Shown here piece after piece: positions 11,901 through 30,241 of a DNA stretch of 64,000 nt. The position numbers were made by a program, and so were the translations under genes. The notes beneath the pieces were generated by a model. It searched no databases and was not told the origin of the DNA. It saw nothing but the letters and a program-made list of their open reading frames with translations. How positions within the stretch are numbered: position 1 is the stretch's first letter; every line of letters starts with the position of its first letter. The stretch lies in assembly GCF_000002595.2 (NCBI RefSeq), contig NC_057009.1, positions 3,521,279-3,585,278 on the forward strand, written 5' to 3'. This DNA comes from Chlamydomonas reinhardtii (taxonomy: Eukaryota > Chlorophyta > Chlorophyceae > Chlamydomonadales > Chlamydomonadaceae).

Positions 11901-14900
11901 AGGAGGAACGAGTCTGTGAGCGAGGGGGGGGCAGAGGGAGGCCGGTGAGGTCAATTTGATGGACCATGTTCGGCAACCCGTGTTACTGCCAGTGGCAGTG
12001 CGGCAGGGTGGGTGCCTCAAGGCACGCATGCATGTGTACCGCATGGTGTGCCTTGATGACTGTCATTGTTTATCAGCCGCGCTCGTCAAAAGCCACACGC
12101 AGGCCCGCACGCCAGCGGCTGCTGTCCTAGAGATCACAGCCCCGATCCGACTTACCACCTGGCGAGGGAGGTAGACGAAGCGACAGCACACATACAGGTG
12201 TCGGTTCATGCGGGCAGGAGGAGCAGGACGGCAAACACCCATCAGCTTCCTTAAACCGCAAAGGACTTTCGGATGCAGACCCAAAACACGATTGCAAAAA
12301 GCACCCGCCGACCTGCTGATGCCATCCAACACGAACTACCGACCCAAGGCCCCACAGCAGCCCACCGTGAAGGCAGCGGGTCGGTCTCGTCAAAGCAACC
12401 TACCCACCCACCCTCTGTGGCGAACTCGGTGCCGCAGTGGCGGCGCGCCGCCTTGCGAATGGCGGCGTGGTGCAGCGACAAGGCCGAGTTCATGATGTCG
12501 CTGGGCAGCGCCTCCCAAGCCGTGGTGCTACCCTCCACGTCCGTCACAACTGCATGCGTGCATAGGTAGGTGCAATGGCGGCAGGGCGCAGCGCGTGAAG
12601 GTGAGAAGCATGCATGCAGCAGTGGAGAGCAGAAGTGAAACGGCGGAGGGAAGCAGGCGGGCGCGCGTCCTGGAAGCAGAATAATGCTGCTGGATACGGC
12701 AGGTGTACTGCACGTTCTGGGCGGCTGCCTGCATACGTGCTCAAGGCCGGCCAAGCTGTGCCGCCGGGGATGGATGCTAGCTGCGCAGCAGGCCTGCAGT
12801 AATGTGTACGGTATGCACACGTGCGGTATGAGCAAGCGCGGACGCGCGCACTCCTACCCAGGGTTGTCTCAGGTCCGGCCCGTGGCGGCGTGAGGCGGCG
12901 GCGCCTCGCGTGCAGCCGGCCGTGCGCCGCCGAGCCCATCAGCAGCCACAGCAGCAGACCGGTAATCCCCAGGATCAGCAGCGAGCCTGCGTGTTATTTG
13001 CCGTAAGACGCGCGCAAAGACCATTTAGCTAGGCATTCACAAAACGTTTGTTGACATTTGCGCAAAGCTTGGTGCAATGCACATTTGCCGCATCCACGCT
13101 TTCTGAAGCACTCTTTGGTGTTGTACTCGCAGCAGCCGCTCACCAAGAATGACTGTGGGCAGGATGATTTCAAGTTGGTGCCCGCTGTGGTCGCCGCCGC
13201 CGCTGGCGTCGGCGGAGCGGTTCTTGGCGGCTGCCGCCTGCAGCTGCAGCACTGCGGTGTTGTAGCACACCGCCGCACCCAGACTGGTGATGCACCTGTC
13301 ACACACAGCAGCATGGCAGGTACGAATAATGATGACAGCCGCACGCGGCGGTGGGGAGGGCGAGGGTGAGGGTGTGCGCGTCAGTCGCTTGAATGCTTGG
13401 CGTGATCGCCGCGGGGGCGGCATTCGCATAGGTGGGCGTAGCTAGCTGCTGTGTGCTGCTACTGCCAGTGCTAACATCGGGCAACACATGCGGCATTGCA
13501 AAATCGCTGTATGTGATATGCTCGCTGCCAAAGAATCTATCTACTCACTCGTCTGTTGCCATGGCCGCACAACCCCTGGTGGTGTTGTAGTAGTAGGCGT
13601 CGTAGCCGCCCGCGCCCTGCGTTGTTGTTGTTTTTGTTTATGTCGACGCGTATGTGGTTTAGCACAGCGCAGCACAAGCGAACAAGGCACGGGAGCAAGG
13701 GTAGACAGGTGGTACTATTGCTGCCATGCACACCCATGCCAGGTGATGACCCTGTTCCCGGCGCCAGGCTGTCACAGCAGCCCCCACCAGCAGCACGCGC
13801 CAACGCCTACGTGTATGCGCTGCGATACACTGGCAGGAGCGCATCGGCCATTGGCACCACGGCCCATGCTTACACCGACCCCTACCTGGAAGTCTGCTTG
13901 TATCGGCACCTCCACGTATACGTCGTACTGTGCAACATACACACACGAAAGAGAAACACACACGCATGACACATGTATGGTGACATGCACCCGTGCTTGC
14001 ACACGTGCGGCCGCATAATTTGGAACAGTTCTCGCAGTACGCATTGCTTGGTTTGCGGGGGTGGTGGCGGTAACGGTGGAATGTAAGACAGGTGCAGAAA
14101 TGCACGTTGCAGTTGCGGCTGTGGTAGGTGGTGGCACGCAGTAACTCACGTATCGGGCGCCGTCGGGGGTGCTCATGCGGCTGCCATTCGCCAGCGTGTA
14201 GGTGTACTCGTGTGCAGGCCATATGGCAGCGACCTGGCCGATCACGGGCACATGTGATGAGTGTTAAAGGAGCTTGCGGCGACGAGCATGCGTACACACG
14301 CACTGCATCAGCCAACCAAAACGCCCTGTCAGCAACACCGCGGCGGCCAGCACCAACAAGCACAACCAGTGCTGCAGTGCTGTGCAGTGCTGTGCAGTGC
14401 AGTGCTGTGTCCCCCGCGCACCATCCACACCTGAAACTGCCCGGCCGTGGCGTTGGCTCCAACCGCCGGTGGCCCGCGGCTGTTGCGCGGCACGCGCGAG
14501 ATGCCCGGCACGATCACCGCCGCCCGGACGCAGTAGGGGAACTCCAGGATCATGTCGTTCATATACAGCCGCGCCCCCGGCGAGTACCCAAACACGTCAA
14601 AGTCGTTGCCAAACTGCGATGCAATGGCGGCAGTGGGGGGACGGGGGGTGCAATGGGGGTTGGTCGCAGCCAGAACGGGAACTGGGCGGCAGGGGTCACC
14701 GGCATCATAAAGATCTGAGGCGGCGAAGCACAGCAGCTGCGGTGTTCGCCGCCAGTCCATCCACTGTGCACAGCCACACACCCGCCCCACCTGCCCAACC
14801 ACCGTGCACCCTCCTACCTTGGATCTAAAGTTGCGGACCAGCACGTGTTGCCACGTCATGATGACGTCTGCGGCCAGGGCCAGTCGCCGGTACGACCTGC

Positions 14901-15898
14901 AGATGTAAGTAGGTGCCCCGCAGTCACGGGAGATGGAGGAGGGTTCAAGGGATGGGGGAGGTTTGGCTGGGGCACTGCCGGGTGATGGAAAGTAGAAATA
15001 GAAGAGGAAAACACCCTGCCGTGGGCAAGTGGTGTGTTTTAAGAGAGTGGGGGTAGATGAGGAGTCGGGCCTTGCCCGTCTCATGTACGCCCCCACTACC
15101 GTACCGCTGCGTGATGGTCGATCTGAGGTCAACCGCGGGAACTGATAAACGGCTGCGACGCCCTTCAGTTCCTGACTTGCGCCCTCCTGCCTGAGCCGCC
15201 TGAGCCGAGAGAGGCCCCAGCCCCGCAGCCCCTGCACCTGCACATGCACGCAACGCCCCGCCCACAGCCCGCCCGCCCAGGCGCCCTGGCACCCACCAGG
15301 CCAGGTCAATGACTGGGAAGGCCTCGGGGCGGCCCGGCACGCTGCCCACGATGGTGGCGTTCTGCCGGATGCGCATGGCCACGGACTGGGTGCTATCCGG
15401 GAAGACTGCGTGATGACCGGTGCGGGAAAGCAATGAGATACGGCGGCGGGGCGTGTTGGTTTTAGGAGCAGGGCCACGGGCAATAAAGGGTGAGGCCTAG
15501 CAGCGCCGCCTGCGTGCTGCGCGGGCGCGTGTTAGCTGCCTGGCCTGCCGAACAATCCAGCACTAGTGCACACGCTGACAGGGAATCGGGCCACAGCCCT
15601 AGACAGGCGGGGCCGTAACTCAGACGTCGCCAAAAACCCAGCACCTGAAGCCGTGGACAGAACGCGGGACTGGGCACTCACATGCCGGGCTGAGCACAAT
15701 ATCCGTGGTCACGACGAGTGTGTGGGGCTCCAGACCATCCGGCGGCCCCGTCAACCGCTCCAGGGCCGCAATCATATCAGTTGCATTTGCGATGATGCTG
15801 ACGCTCCGAAGGCCGAAGGCCGGAATCATGTGCGCCAAGAATGCGCACACAGCGAGCAACACGCGCCAGCCCGGCATGTTGGCTTTACAGGCCGTCAT
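8242..15898 (-). CDS. receptor-like class III nucleotide cyclase with two complementary cyclase domains
   Basis: Fifteen exons give 1309 residues: 15898-15682, 15405-15297, 14896-14818, 14613-14431, 14233-14150, 13927-13886, 13616-13549, 13295-13144, 12986-12858, 12549-12412, 11913-10796, 10572-10198, 9973-9702, 9390-9073, 8887-8242. It would make cAMP or cGMP inside the cell in response to an outside cue. A signal-peptide-like start (MPGWRVLLAVCAFLAH) precedes a roughly 280-residue ectodomain that I do not recognise. One membrane helix follows near 312-330 (LLILGITGLLLWLLMG). Cyclase domain 1 has both metal aspartates, in VVTDVEGST (358) and EGDSF (401), and is split by a long Gly/Ala/Gln-rich insert. 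Domain 2 begins near 905. It has lost the aspartates (VFMYAVGHATL) but keeps the transition-state pair in VMNRAARIA (1098-1102). The tail is low complexity. An upstream TTG could extend the frame; ATG 15898 is preferred, with ATG 15877 as the alternative. Confidence 0.85.
8905..8937 (+). repeat. GT microsatellite (cyclase intron 14)
   Basis: A TG run directly upstream of the last cyclase exon. On the coding strand it is a CA run leading into the acceptor. Confidence 0.9.
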
Positions 15899-17415
15899 CT
15901 TACAGTTCAGCCGCCTAGGCGCTGCAGGCCTGAAGGCCCCGCGTGCGCCTGGTGCTGCCTTCAAAAGTTTTGACGCAGAGATTCACCGCGCAAGCGTGTG
16001 AAGGCGTTGCCGTTCCTGTATCATAATATAATAGTCTAGTGAAGTGCGAATTCTTAGAGCCAACCCCTTCCCGGTTACTGTAAAAGTGAGCACCTGCACT
16101 GGTGTCGCGTTAATTTGAAATATTAAATCACGTTATGGTATAGTTCAAAGCGAGTTTCTAACATGCATGTCCTCCACACTGCGATGTTACGATGTATTGC
16201 CGCGCAACAAGCGTCACGGATCGATGCAGTCCGGCAAAGCGATTTATGTTGCTTGTGTGCGTGGCATCGTTTGCATTAGTAATCGTGATAGCTCGTCGCT
16301 TCGTCTTTTCTTGGTATGTGGGCTGGCCGCCCAATGCTCCGCGCACCCGCGCCTGTGAAGGCGGCATTTTCCAGCACAACGCAAGACACCGTATAAGCAT
16401 TTGAAGCAGTGCGTCAAAGTTCATCACCTGCGTTTCACCCGCGGAGGATCAGGGCTTTCCAGGCAGGTCACACCTGAGCCCAACTCCAACTTCGCCTCCG
16501 GGTAAGACCAGCGCTGCTGTTGCAATTTTTAATTTCTTGAGTGCATTAATCAGTCTGTAATATAGCAGTCATCACATGTCACGTCCCTGCACTTAGCCCT
16601 GCAACTCTCTGGTCGGCGTGCCTTACGGGTGTGCCCTGCAATTCATTTCCCCAACGTCTTCGCCCAACTTCGCCGTGAACGAATTCCCGGACTGGCACGC
16701 ACGCGAAATCGCATGTGTGCCTTCAGGGCGGCCGCTCTAGTGCTTCAGTATTTGGTCTGTGACGTGTGTCACCCAGCTTCCGGATACACGTACCGCCGTA
16801 CAGCCCACCACGTGTTACCCTGACACAAGGGCGCTCCAGATGCCCGCGTGCAATGCCAAGTAAGGTCATCACGAGACGGTATATCAGAGTCAACAGCCGG
16901 CGCTAACTACATCAGCCACGCGCCCACACGGCAGCACCACCAACAGCAGGACATGTGAATGACACGTGCAGCACCACGCAACCAAATCCTGCTTCAGCGG
17001 CGGAGCGAGACGCCCAGTATTCTCAACCCCCTCGACCCCGCCCAAGACCCCGCCTACAGATTGCTGCCACACAATTCACGGATTGAGGCATCTACCGCAA
17101 AGACCTGAGTACCGCTCCATCGGCCTATGCAGTATGCGTTACAGATCACGGCCCATAGCATGAACGGTGCCTCAGGCCTAAATGCTATGACGTGAGGTAC
17201 TCTAGTAACAACCAAAATCCTTTTGGTCGCAACCGCTCGCGCCTCCTTCAAGCCTGACGCCTACCTCCCAATCACAGGGGCTGGTCACACGTTCCCAAGC
17301 TCCCAAGCTCACGCAGCAACCACACCTTCCCTCGTCTTTGCGCGCATCACAGCACCACCCCAACCCTCAAGCCCCAAACCCCTGACCCCCGACACGGCCC
17401 AGTCACTCACGCTCC
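15899..17415. other. intergenic between cyclase promoter and channel 3' UTR
   Basis: Nothing coding was recognised. The 15899-16500 part must hold the cyclase promoter on the minus strand. It is AT-richer than its surroundings between about 16020 and 16140. A minus-strand TGTAA (TTACA on plus, 17139-17143) is a good poly(A) signal for the channel gene. Confidence 0.5.
17139..17143 (-). terminator. TGTAA poly(A) signal of the K+ channel gene
   Basis: First minus-strand TGTAA after the channel stop, 273 bases downstream, a usual distance in these algae. Seen as TTACA on the plus strand. Confidence 0.5.
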
Positions 17416-24392
<6,977 letters not shown>

Positions 24393-24964
24393 TTATACGC
24401 AGTGCCGGTTTGGCCTGACTAAGGCGCAGTCGGTCGTCAGAGGAGCATTCTGGGTCAATTTTCAGACACTCGTGGGAAAAGTGGCAGGGGGCCTGGTCAC
24501 GTATGAGCGTGTCTATACAATAAGTTACAGGAGCTTGCATAGATAGCGTATTACCCCGAGCCGGCCCTCAAAAGACTCTCAACTGGATCTGGGCACGGCA
24601 CGTGGGACCCCGCGCAAACCGCCCGTCGCCCCCTCAAGCCGCCGCACGCCCAACTGTACTTCACCAGCACCCTCACCAACTGTCCCAAGCCAGCCTATGG
24701 TCACCAGAGCACATCGCCGGGCGCCCGGGCTCCAAACCACGTCCGGCCATCCCGCCGACCGAAACGCCGCACATGCAACGCGATGCACGTTGTCAAGAAG
24801 CCCGCGGGCAAAGCCCAACACCGACAAGCTCCGGCGTAGACGACTGCAGACTCCGGTTTGCTAGTGCAGACTCCGCCTCCTGATGGCCGCAGCACCAGAC
24901 CCGCAGCACCAGACCCCCACGCACCCCTGCACGCTGGCCACCGAGCTCGTGATGACAAATGTTC

Positions 24965-25075
24965 CCCGCCGGTCACGGGAAAAGGGGCTGAGCCCCTCCA
25001 CAGTCTGAGGCCGAACAACCTCATCGCCCGGACATAGCCGGGGTCGGTTTCCACAGGCACATAGCCAAACCAGGT
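24965..25075 (-). repeat. diverged inverted copy of the Fanzor-unit 3' flank
   Basis: On the minus strand this reads ACCGACCCCGGCTATGTCC, then GATGAGG, then CGGCCTCAGAC. The same order occurs on the plus strand at 62028-62083 and again at 63882-63937, downstream of the two Fanzor copies. The match is partial (roughly 100 bases with gaps). It lies in the 3' region of the small hydrophilic gene. I infer a remnant end of the same element family. Confidence 0.6.
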
Positions 25076-25165
25076 GCCTAGCAATCGCGATGCCACAGCA
25101 GAGCCAACCACAGCCAGACATCAACACCCCCAACCCCCAAACCCCTCCCCCAGCCCCGCAGCCTC

Positions 25166-25940
25166 TCAGGCGCTGCCGTAGCGCGTCCGCTCCTCCTCCT
25201 TGTCTGCGGCCTGCAGTTCCGGCATACCGGTGCCGTGTGGGTGAGGGCCACACGGTGCGGAGGAGCACGGGCCATGCAGTTCCGGCTTGGCTCCAGGCCC
25301 TTGCAGCCTACACCGCTTCCTTAGTCATCAGGCCACCGCCAGACCGCCTGCTGCCTTGATTGTGTCATGTGTCAAAAAGAGACAGCCCACAGCAGTGGCC
25401 TGTCTGCCCGCTGACTCCTGATCCGCACATCCACCAGCCCACGCGACCCAGTCAGGCAAGCCGGCCGGCCTGCCCGCCCCCCCTTTCCCCTCCGCCCACA
25501 CCCTCCCAGCTCACCCGCAGCAGGGAGTCCACCACCCGTGTGGCCTTGTCATCCTCCGCCTGGTGGCGCGGGCGGTGGCGCGGGTGTGCACGAAGGCGGT
25601 GTGAACCTTTGAGCGTGTTTGTGTTTGTGTTTGCGCGCGAGTGTGTACACGGTGAAGCACGCACGCTCTCGCACCCTCGCGTACACCAACTTGTGCTGTC
25701 AGGGGCCCGCAGGCCTAAGCAGCCCCCGGAAGGCCGACCCGCCCGCGGGGGAGGGGCAGCCCGCCCGCCCGCCGGCACTCCGCACTCAGCGACTCGGCCA
25801 CGCACCTTGCTCTCTGCCGGCAGTTTCATTTCATCAACCTGCGCTGTGGCTGTGGACAGCTTCTCCACCGCCACCGCCGCCCTCTCTGGCAGCGTCTCGC
25901 GCGACTGCTGCTGCTGCTGTTGCGCGCCTGAGTCGCTCAT
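25166..25940 (-). CDS. small hydrophilic protein, 74 residues, function unknown
   Basis: Three exons: 25940-25806, 25559-25515, 25210-25166. All introns are phase 0. The protein is charged and Gln-rich (MSDSGAQQQQQQSRETLPER at the start), with no membrane span or signal peptide, and it ends AADKEEERTRYGSA. I recognise no domain; it resembles a small intrinsically disordered or LEA-like polypeptide. Exons 2 and 3 are each exactly 45 bases and exon 1 is 135 bases. The clean ATG, three good splice sites and closed frame support a real gene. The next minus-strand TGTAA downstream is near 24522, just before the channel gene start. Confidence 0.6.
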
Positions 25941-26192
25941 TGGCTTCTTGAGTTGCTAGAGCTTGGTTGGGTGTTGTTAGGAGTGTGCTGGAAGGAAGCC
26001 TGCCTGTGTTGACTGTGTTCGGAGTCAGGACAGTCGACCCATCGGGCCCATTCCCACGGCACCCTGAGTCCCTAGCCACCCGCTCTGCTCCGGCCGTTAG
26101 TTGTTCGCAGGACCAATATAACGTACGATAGCCGCACGTCTGTCGTCTCAGCCTCTGCTGCTCCCTGAGTGGCTGTCCCTGCCGGCTGCGAC

Positions 26193-26441
26193 ACGCACCC
26201 TTAACACCCATTTGAGACACGGCAGCTGGTAGGCACGGCACGAGTTACAGGTGCAAGCAGGGAAGACCGTTAGTGTGCATGATGAGCGTCACACGCACCA
26301 CGCACATCACGCTTTCCTGCCTGTCGCCCACAAGTCACCCAAGGGACCTTCGTGGAGCACACGAACGGCTTCCCTGCTTGCACCTGTAACTGGTGCCGTA
26401 CCCGCCAGCTATCGTGTCTCAAAACGGTGTTAAGGGTGCGT
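26193..26441. mobile_element. MITE-like element with about 80-bp terminal inverted repeats
   Basis: The left end 26193-26276 and the right end 26362-26441 are inverted copies at close to 90 percent identity by eye. Shared blocks are CGCACCCTTAACACC, TTGAGACAC, AGCTGG and TTACAGGTGCAAGCAGG. The centre is about 85 bases with no coding capacity. No clear target-site duplication was found. It lies in the 3' region of the LEA-like gene. Confidence 0.75.
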
Positions 26442-26598
26442 GGGGGTTGCGCGATTTCCGGTTGGTAAGACCGGTAAGACCGGCGGCTCACCGCAGCAGG
26501 TATGCGAGGTAACTTCAGGTAACATCCGTAAACCGTCGCTTTGCTGCATCGCATACACTGTCTTTGCGCAACGTTTTCCTTGTGCTCTTTAACACAAG
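26442..26598 (-). repeat. dispersed repeat, copy 1
   Basis: It abuts the right end of the MITE. On the minus strand it contains TTAAAGAGCACAAGGAAAACG, a block with GCAAAGCGACGGTTTACGG, and GCCGGTCTTACC. The same blocks in the same order occur at 40508-40672 on the plus strand; a fragment is at 37619-37647. Confidence 0.8.
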
Positions 26599-26887
26599 TC
26601 ACCCACCTCCCGGCATTCACTCAACTCTTCAACCTGGTCTTCTGCCGTCGCTGCTGCTGCCCTTCACGCGCACAGCTCGCGCAGCCTCGCCCACAACCCT
26701 ACCCCCATGCCTCAGCCTTGCTAGCCACCTACCACGATGCGCACACCCCACCCGCCGCTCCCTGCTCCAACCCACACACCACCACATCAACAACACTCCG
26801 CCGGCCATCCAGCTCCACAGCTATCCCCTTCCATTCTTAGCCCTCCTCTCTTCCCACCCTCCACAATCTCCATCCTCATCACACGCC

Positions 26888-28501
26888 CTACGCGTCCTCT
26901 ACCTTCTCGGCCATGTCGCGCGCCGCCTCAAAGCCCGGGTTGGCGCCGCTGCGCTCCACCTGGGCCGGGTCCTGGGTGTCGCGGCCGGGGGCCTTGTCCG
27001 CCAGCACAGCGGCGGTGTCGTCCGCAGCGTTGCGGACCTGGGCGGTGGGGGGGGGGTGGAGCAGGAGTTTGGGGTGGGATGGGGGGTTGTTCATTACCCC
27101 AATCCCAAAGAAACCAAGACCCAGAACCAGGGGGTGTTGGGGGAAAGTTGGGCAAGGCTATGGTTGAAATGGGTTGGTGCGGAGGGCGGGGATGCTTGTT
27201 ACTACTAAGCGATTTGTCAGGGCTGGCACGCCACGCACACGCCACACGCCAAGCGCGATGCAACCCGCCAATATGCCGCCCCTCCCCGCCCGCCCAAATC
27301 CCAATCCTCACTAGGCACTGCACCCCATGGTGGCCACCTTGTCCGCCTCGTCGCTGACTGCCGCCTTGGTGTCCTTGTAGGCGTCCCCAGCGCGGTCCGA
27401 CACACCCTGAGCGGTCTGGGGGGACGGCATAGGGTATGCAGAAGAATAAGCTCAGACGGGAGACAATCGTGGAGGCAAGTGAGCTGGGGCTAGACACTTC
27501 AAGACATGGGAAGAGCGACAGGCGGCATTATTCGTGGTGCGCAGCTCCACCCGGTGACGGCAGTGGTGTTGCTGGTGGCGGCGGTGGACTGGCTGCGCTC
27601 GAACACTCCCACGTGCGCGCGCGCGCACACACACACAATCACACACACAATCACACACACACGCACACAACCACAAACACACACACACGGACACGCCAAA
27701 TACGGTACACACACAGGCACACACCTCCTTGGTGCGGTCAATGAGCTCGTTGGTCTTGCGCTCCGCCGCTGAGGCCAGGTCGTGTGCGTCCTCGCTGGCC
27801 GAGGTCTTGGTGCGGTCCTTGTCGTCGCCGCGGCCGCCGGCGTCGGCGTCGGTGCGGGTGCTGCCGGTGTTGAGGAGGTCGCTCTTGGCGACGCGGTCGG
27901 CGGTCTCGTTGGCTTGGTCGCGTGCGGCGTTGAGCGTGTCCCGAGCCTGCAGCAGGGGAAGGAAGGGGGCGGGGGCAGGGGGCAGGGGAAGGAAAGGATT
28001 GGTGAGGACGGGTACGTACGTACATCAGGAAAGCGGCGTTAAGGCTGGGGCGCTAGGCTTCAGCAGCCGGTGAGAGAAAGGATGGTGGGGTTGGAGACTT
28101 GGAGGTGGGGTTGGGGGTTCGGGCGCGTGAGGTAGCCGGCCCGAGGGCTGATGACACCTTGCCCGCTAGCGGGGGATAGGACAGGATATGCGAATGATTG
28201 CGCTGGTAAAGCATAGCTTGGCTAGCAGCAGCCCAAGACCCGCCGCCTCCTGTTCCGGAACTCCCGCGGCGGCCTGAGGCGGCTTGCAACTCAGCTAATG
28301 CTCTTGCCAACCCGCGGCTGCCTGCTGCCTGCTGCTGCCTAGCCAGGAGCACCTACCGCTGCTGCACCTAACTCAGTCCCGCAGTCACCACGCACGTCAA
28401 TCACTCACCGCGTCCTGGCCCGAGGCCAGGGTCTCCTTCACTCGGTCGCCGGCCTCACGCGCGGCGTCGGCGAGCTTGTCCATGATGCTTCCCTCAGACA
28501 T
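26888..28501 (-). CDS. LEA-like hydrophilic protein (late embryogenesis abundant, group 3 type)
   Basis: Four exons give 180 residues: 28501-28409, 27946-27725, 27415-27338, 27037-26888. All introns are phase 0. The protein is very hydrophilic and rich in Ala, Asp, Lys, Arg and Thr. It has loosely repeated 11-residue-like blocks such as LADAAREAGDRVKET, LNAARDQANETADRVAKSD and AGDAYKDTKAAVSDEADKV. This is the amphipathic pattern of LEA group 3 proteins, which are disordered in water and protect proteins and membranes during drying, salt or cold. No signal peptide is seen. Exon 3 is taken to end at ADK before GTGGCC, because this keeps phase with the last exon. It starts 250 bases from a divergent hydrophilic-protein gene, so shared stress control is possible. 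Confidence 0.75.
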
Positions 28502-28751
28502 GTTGATGTGGATCTGCTGTTTGTGTTAAAAACGCTTCCGTATGGCAGGTGGGCGAGGAGAGGGTGCGTGGCAGGGTGGGGCGAAGCTTTTATTTGCCGG
28601 TCCCGCCGCGGGCCCTTTGGCCCATTCCGGCGCCCCCGGGATCCCATCCCAGGCCCCGGAAGCTGCATACCTGGCCCTTTTCCCCAGCCGAACGCTCCTA
28701 GCTCTATCTCCGATTCTACTTAACTTACAGACATAACAAGAGCAGCGCATT
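28502..28751. promoter_or_regulatory. shared upstream region of two head-to-head hydrophilic-protein genes
   Basis: Only 250 bases separate the ATG of the LEA-like gene (-) from that of the gene at 28752 (+). Both 5' UTRs and any promoters must fit here. The middle holds short GGCCC/GGGCC-rich segments; no TATA box was convincing. Confidence 0.6.
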
Positions 28752-30241
28752 ATGGACCGCGTGCTGGACGCGGGCGCAGAGGCGCTGGAGTCGCTGGGGG
28801 CCCAGCTGCGCGCGGGCGCAGAGGGCCTGAGGCGGGAGGACCAGCAGCAGCAGCAGGCGCAGCCAGAGGCTGAGGCTGAGGCGCGGCGGACGGAGGGTCA
28901 TCAGGTGAGAGGCGCACGCGGCGGTGGAGTTTTCAACCTTGACCCCCGGGTCCCTTCAGTGTTTTGCGGACCGCCGCCGGGGGCAAGCAGCCATTGATCG
29001 AAGATGCTTTAGGGAAAACGAAATGCGCAGCCAGCCTTTTCGCTTTCCACTGTCACACTCGGCGCACGCACGACACGCGCACCTAACGCTCCGCCGCCCC
29101 CACACTCTCCCCGCCCCCGCTGCCGCCACAGGTTGTGGCTGCGGACGGCAGCACCACCAGCGAACTGTACGGGCCGCAGGGACTGAACGCCACCGCCCCA
29201 GACATCAGCAGCAGCAGCAGTGGCGGCAGCCAGCCCCGCCGCCGTGAGGCTGCTGCTACAGCCAGCGGCCGGGAGGAGGAACCGCGGCAGCAGCAGCAGC
29301 AGCAGCAGGCACCGGCGCAGCAGCAGGACGGCGGGGAGGCCGGAGTGGGCAGCGACGGCGGGCGTGGTGGCGGCGGCGGCGGCGGCGGTGATGGCGGTAG
29401 CCTGGGTGAGGCCATGCGCGGCGCGCAGGAGCGGCTGGCGGAGGAGAGCGAGGCGGTGCGTGGGGTGGGGTGGGGTGGGGTGCGCGCCTTGTCGTGTGTT
29501 GTGCAGCGTGCGCGTGTGCGTGTGTGAGTGATGAGTGGGCGTGAATTGCGTTGTCGCGTTCGTGAGTGGCGATGGTGGGAGGCATAGGCAGGCGTATGCG
29601 TGTCCTTTGTGTTTGTTTGTGGTTTGCCTCACGCTTACGCTCTCACGCTAGTCGCGGACCTACCTCCTGCCAACATGCGCACAGACCCACCAAACACCAC
29701 CTCACCTCCACGCGCCCCACTCGCTCACGCTCCTAGCATGATTTCCGTCACGGACTTAACTTGCCACTCACTGCCTGTCTGCAGCTGAAGCAGCGCTTCT
29801 CAGGAGGACAGCAGCCCGCGGCGCCCAAGGGCAGCGCCGCCGCCGCCGCCGCCGAGGAGGCCGCCGCCGCTGAGGCCCGGCCTGTGGAGGGCTTCTCACC
29901 CGAGCTGCAGGCCACACTGGCGGAGGCCAAGAGCCGCATCGACGCGGAGACCCAAATGGTAGGCCCGGGTGGTGGTGGGGGTGCGGGTGCTCGTGCAGGT
30001 GCGGTTGCGGGTGCGGTTGCGGGTGCAGGAGCGGACGCGATAGCGAGTTAGGTGTGCACGTACGTGAAGGCGTGCGCTTTCTTATGACCCGTGCTTGGCT
30101 TCTTGGGCCAAGGGCCCGGCGTCATGGTGTCCTCTCGTTCCCCCGCCGCCCCCCTCCCCCCTCCCGCACACGTCACACGCCCCCGGCCCCCTCTCCTGCG
30201 TGCATGTCACGCAGCTCAAGGAGCGTTTCCACATGACCTAA
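28752..30241 (+). CDS. hydrophilic low-complexity protein, function unknown
   Basis: Four exons give 225 residues: 28752-28904, 29132-29455, 29785-29958, 30215-30241. All introns are phase 0. It starts MDRVLDAGAEALESLGAQL, an amphipathic helix, and then runs through Gln, Ser, Gly and Ala tracts. Exons 3 and 4 open with the related pieces LKQRF and LKERF, and the last coding exon is only nine codons. There is no signal peptide, membrane span or domain that I recognise. Its composition and the head-to-head neighbour suggest an LEA-like or other disordered stress protein, but that is inference. A TGTAA poly(A) signal follows at 30653-30657. Confidence 0.6.

Noticed and set aside
15899-15964. Upstream extension of the cyclase N terminus
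   Set aside because: It would need a TTG start; the ATG at 15898 is followed by a normal signal peptide.
24701-25111. Minus-strand frame reading VETDPGYVRAMRLFG, similar to the plus frame at 62017
   Set aside because: The similarity is between non-coding 3' flanks of an element; frames, starts and ends are not kept.
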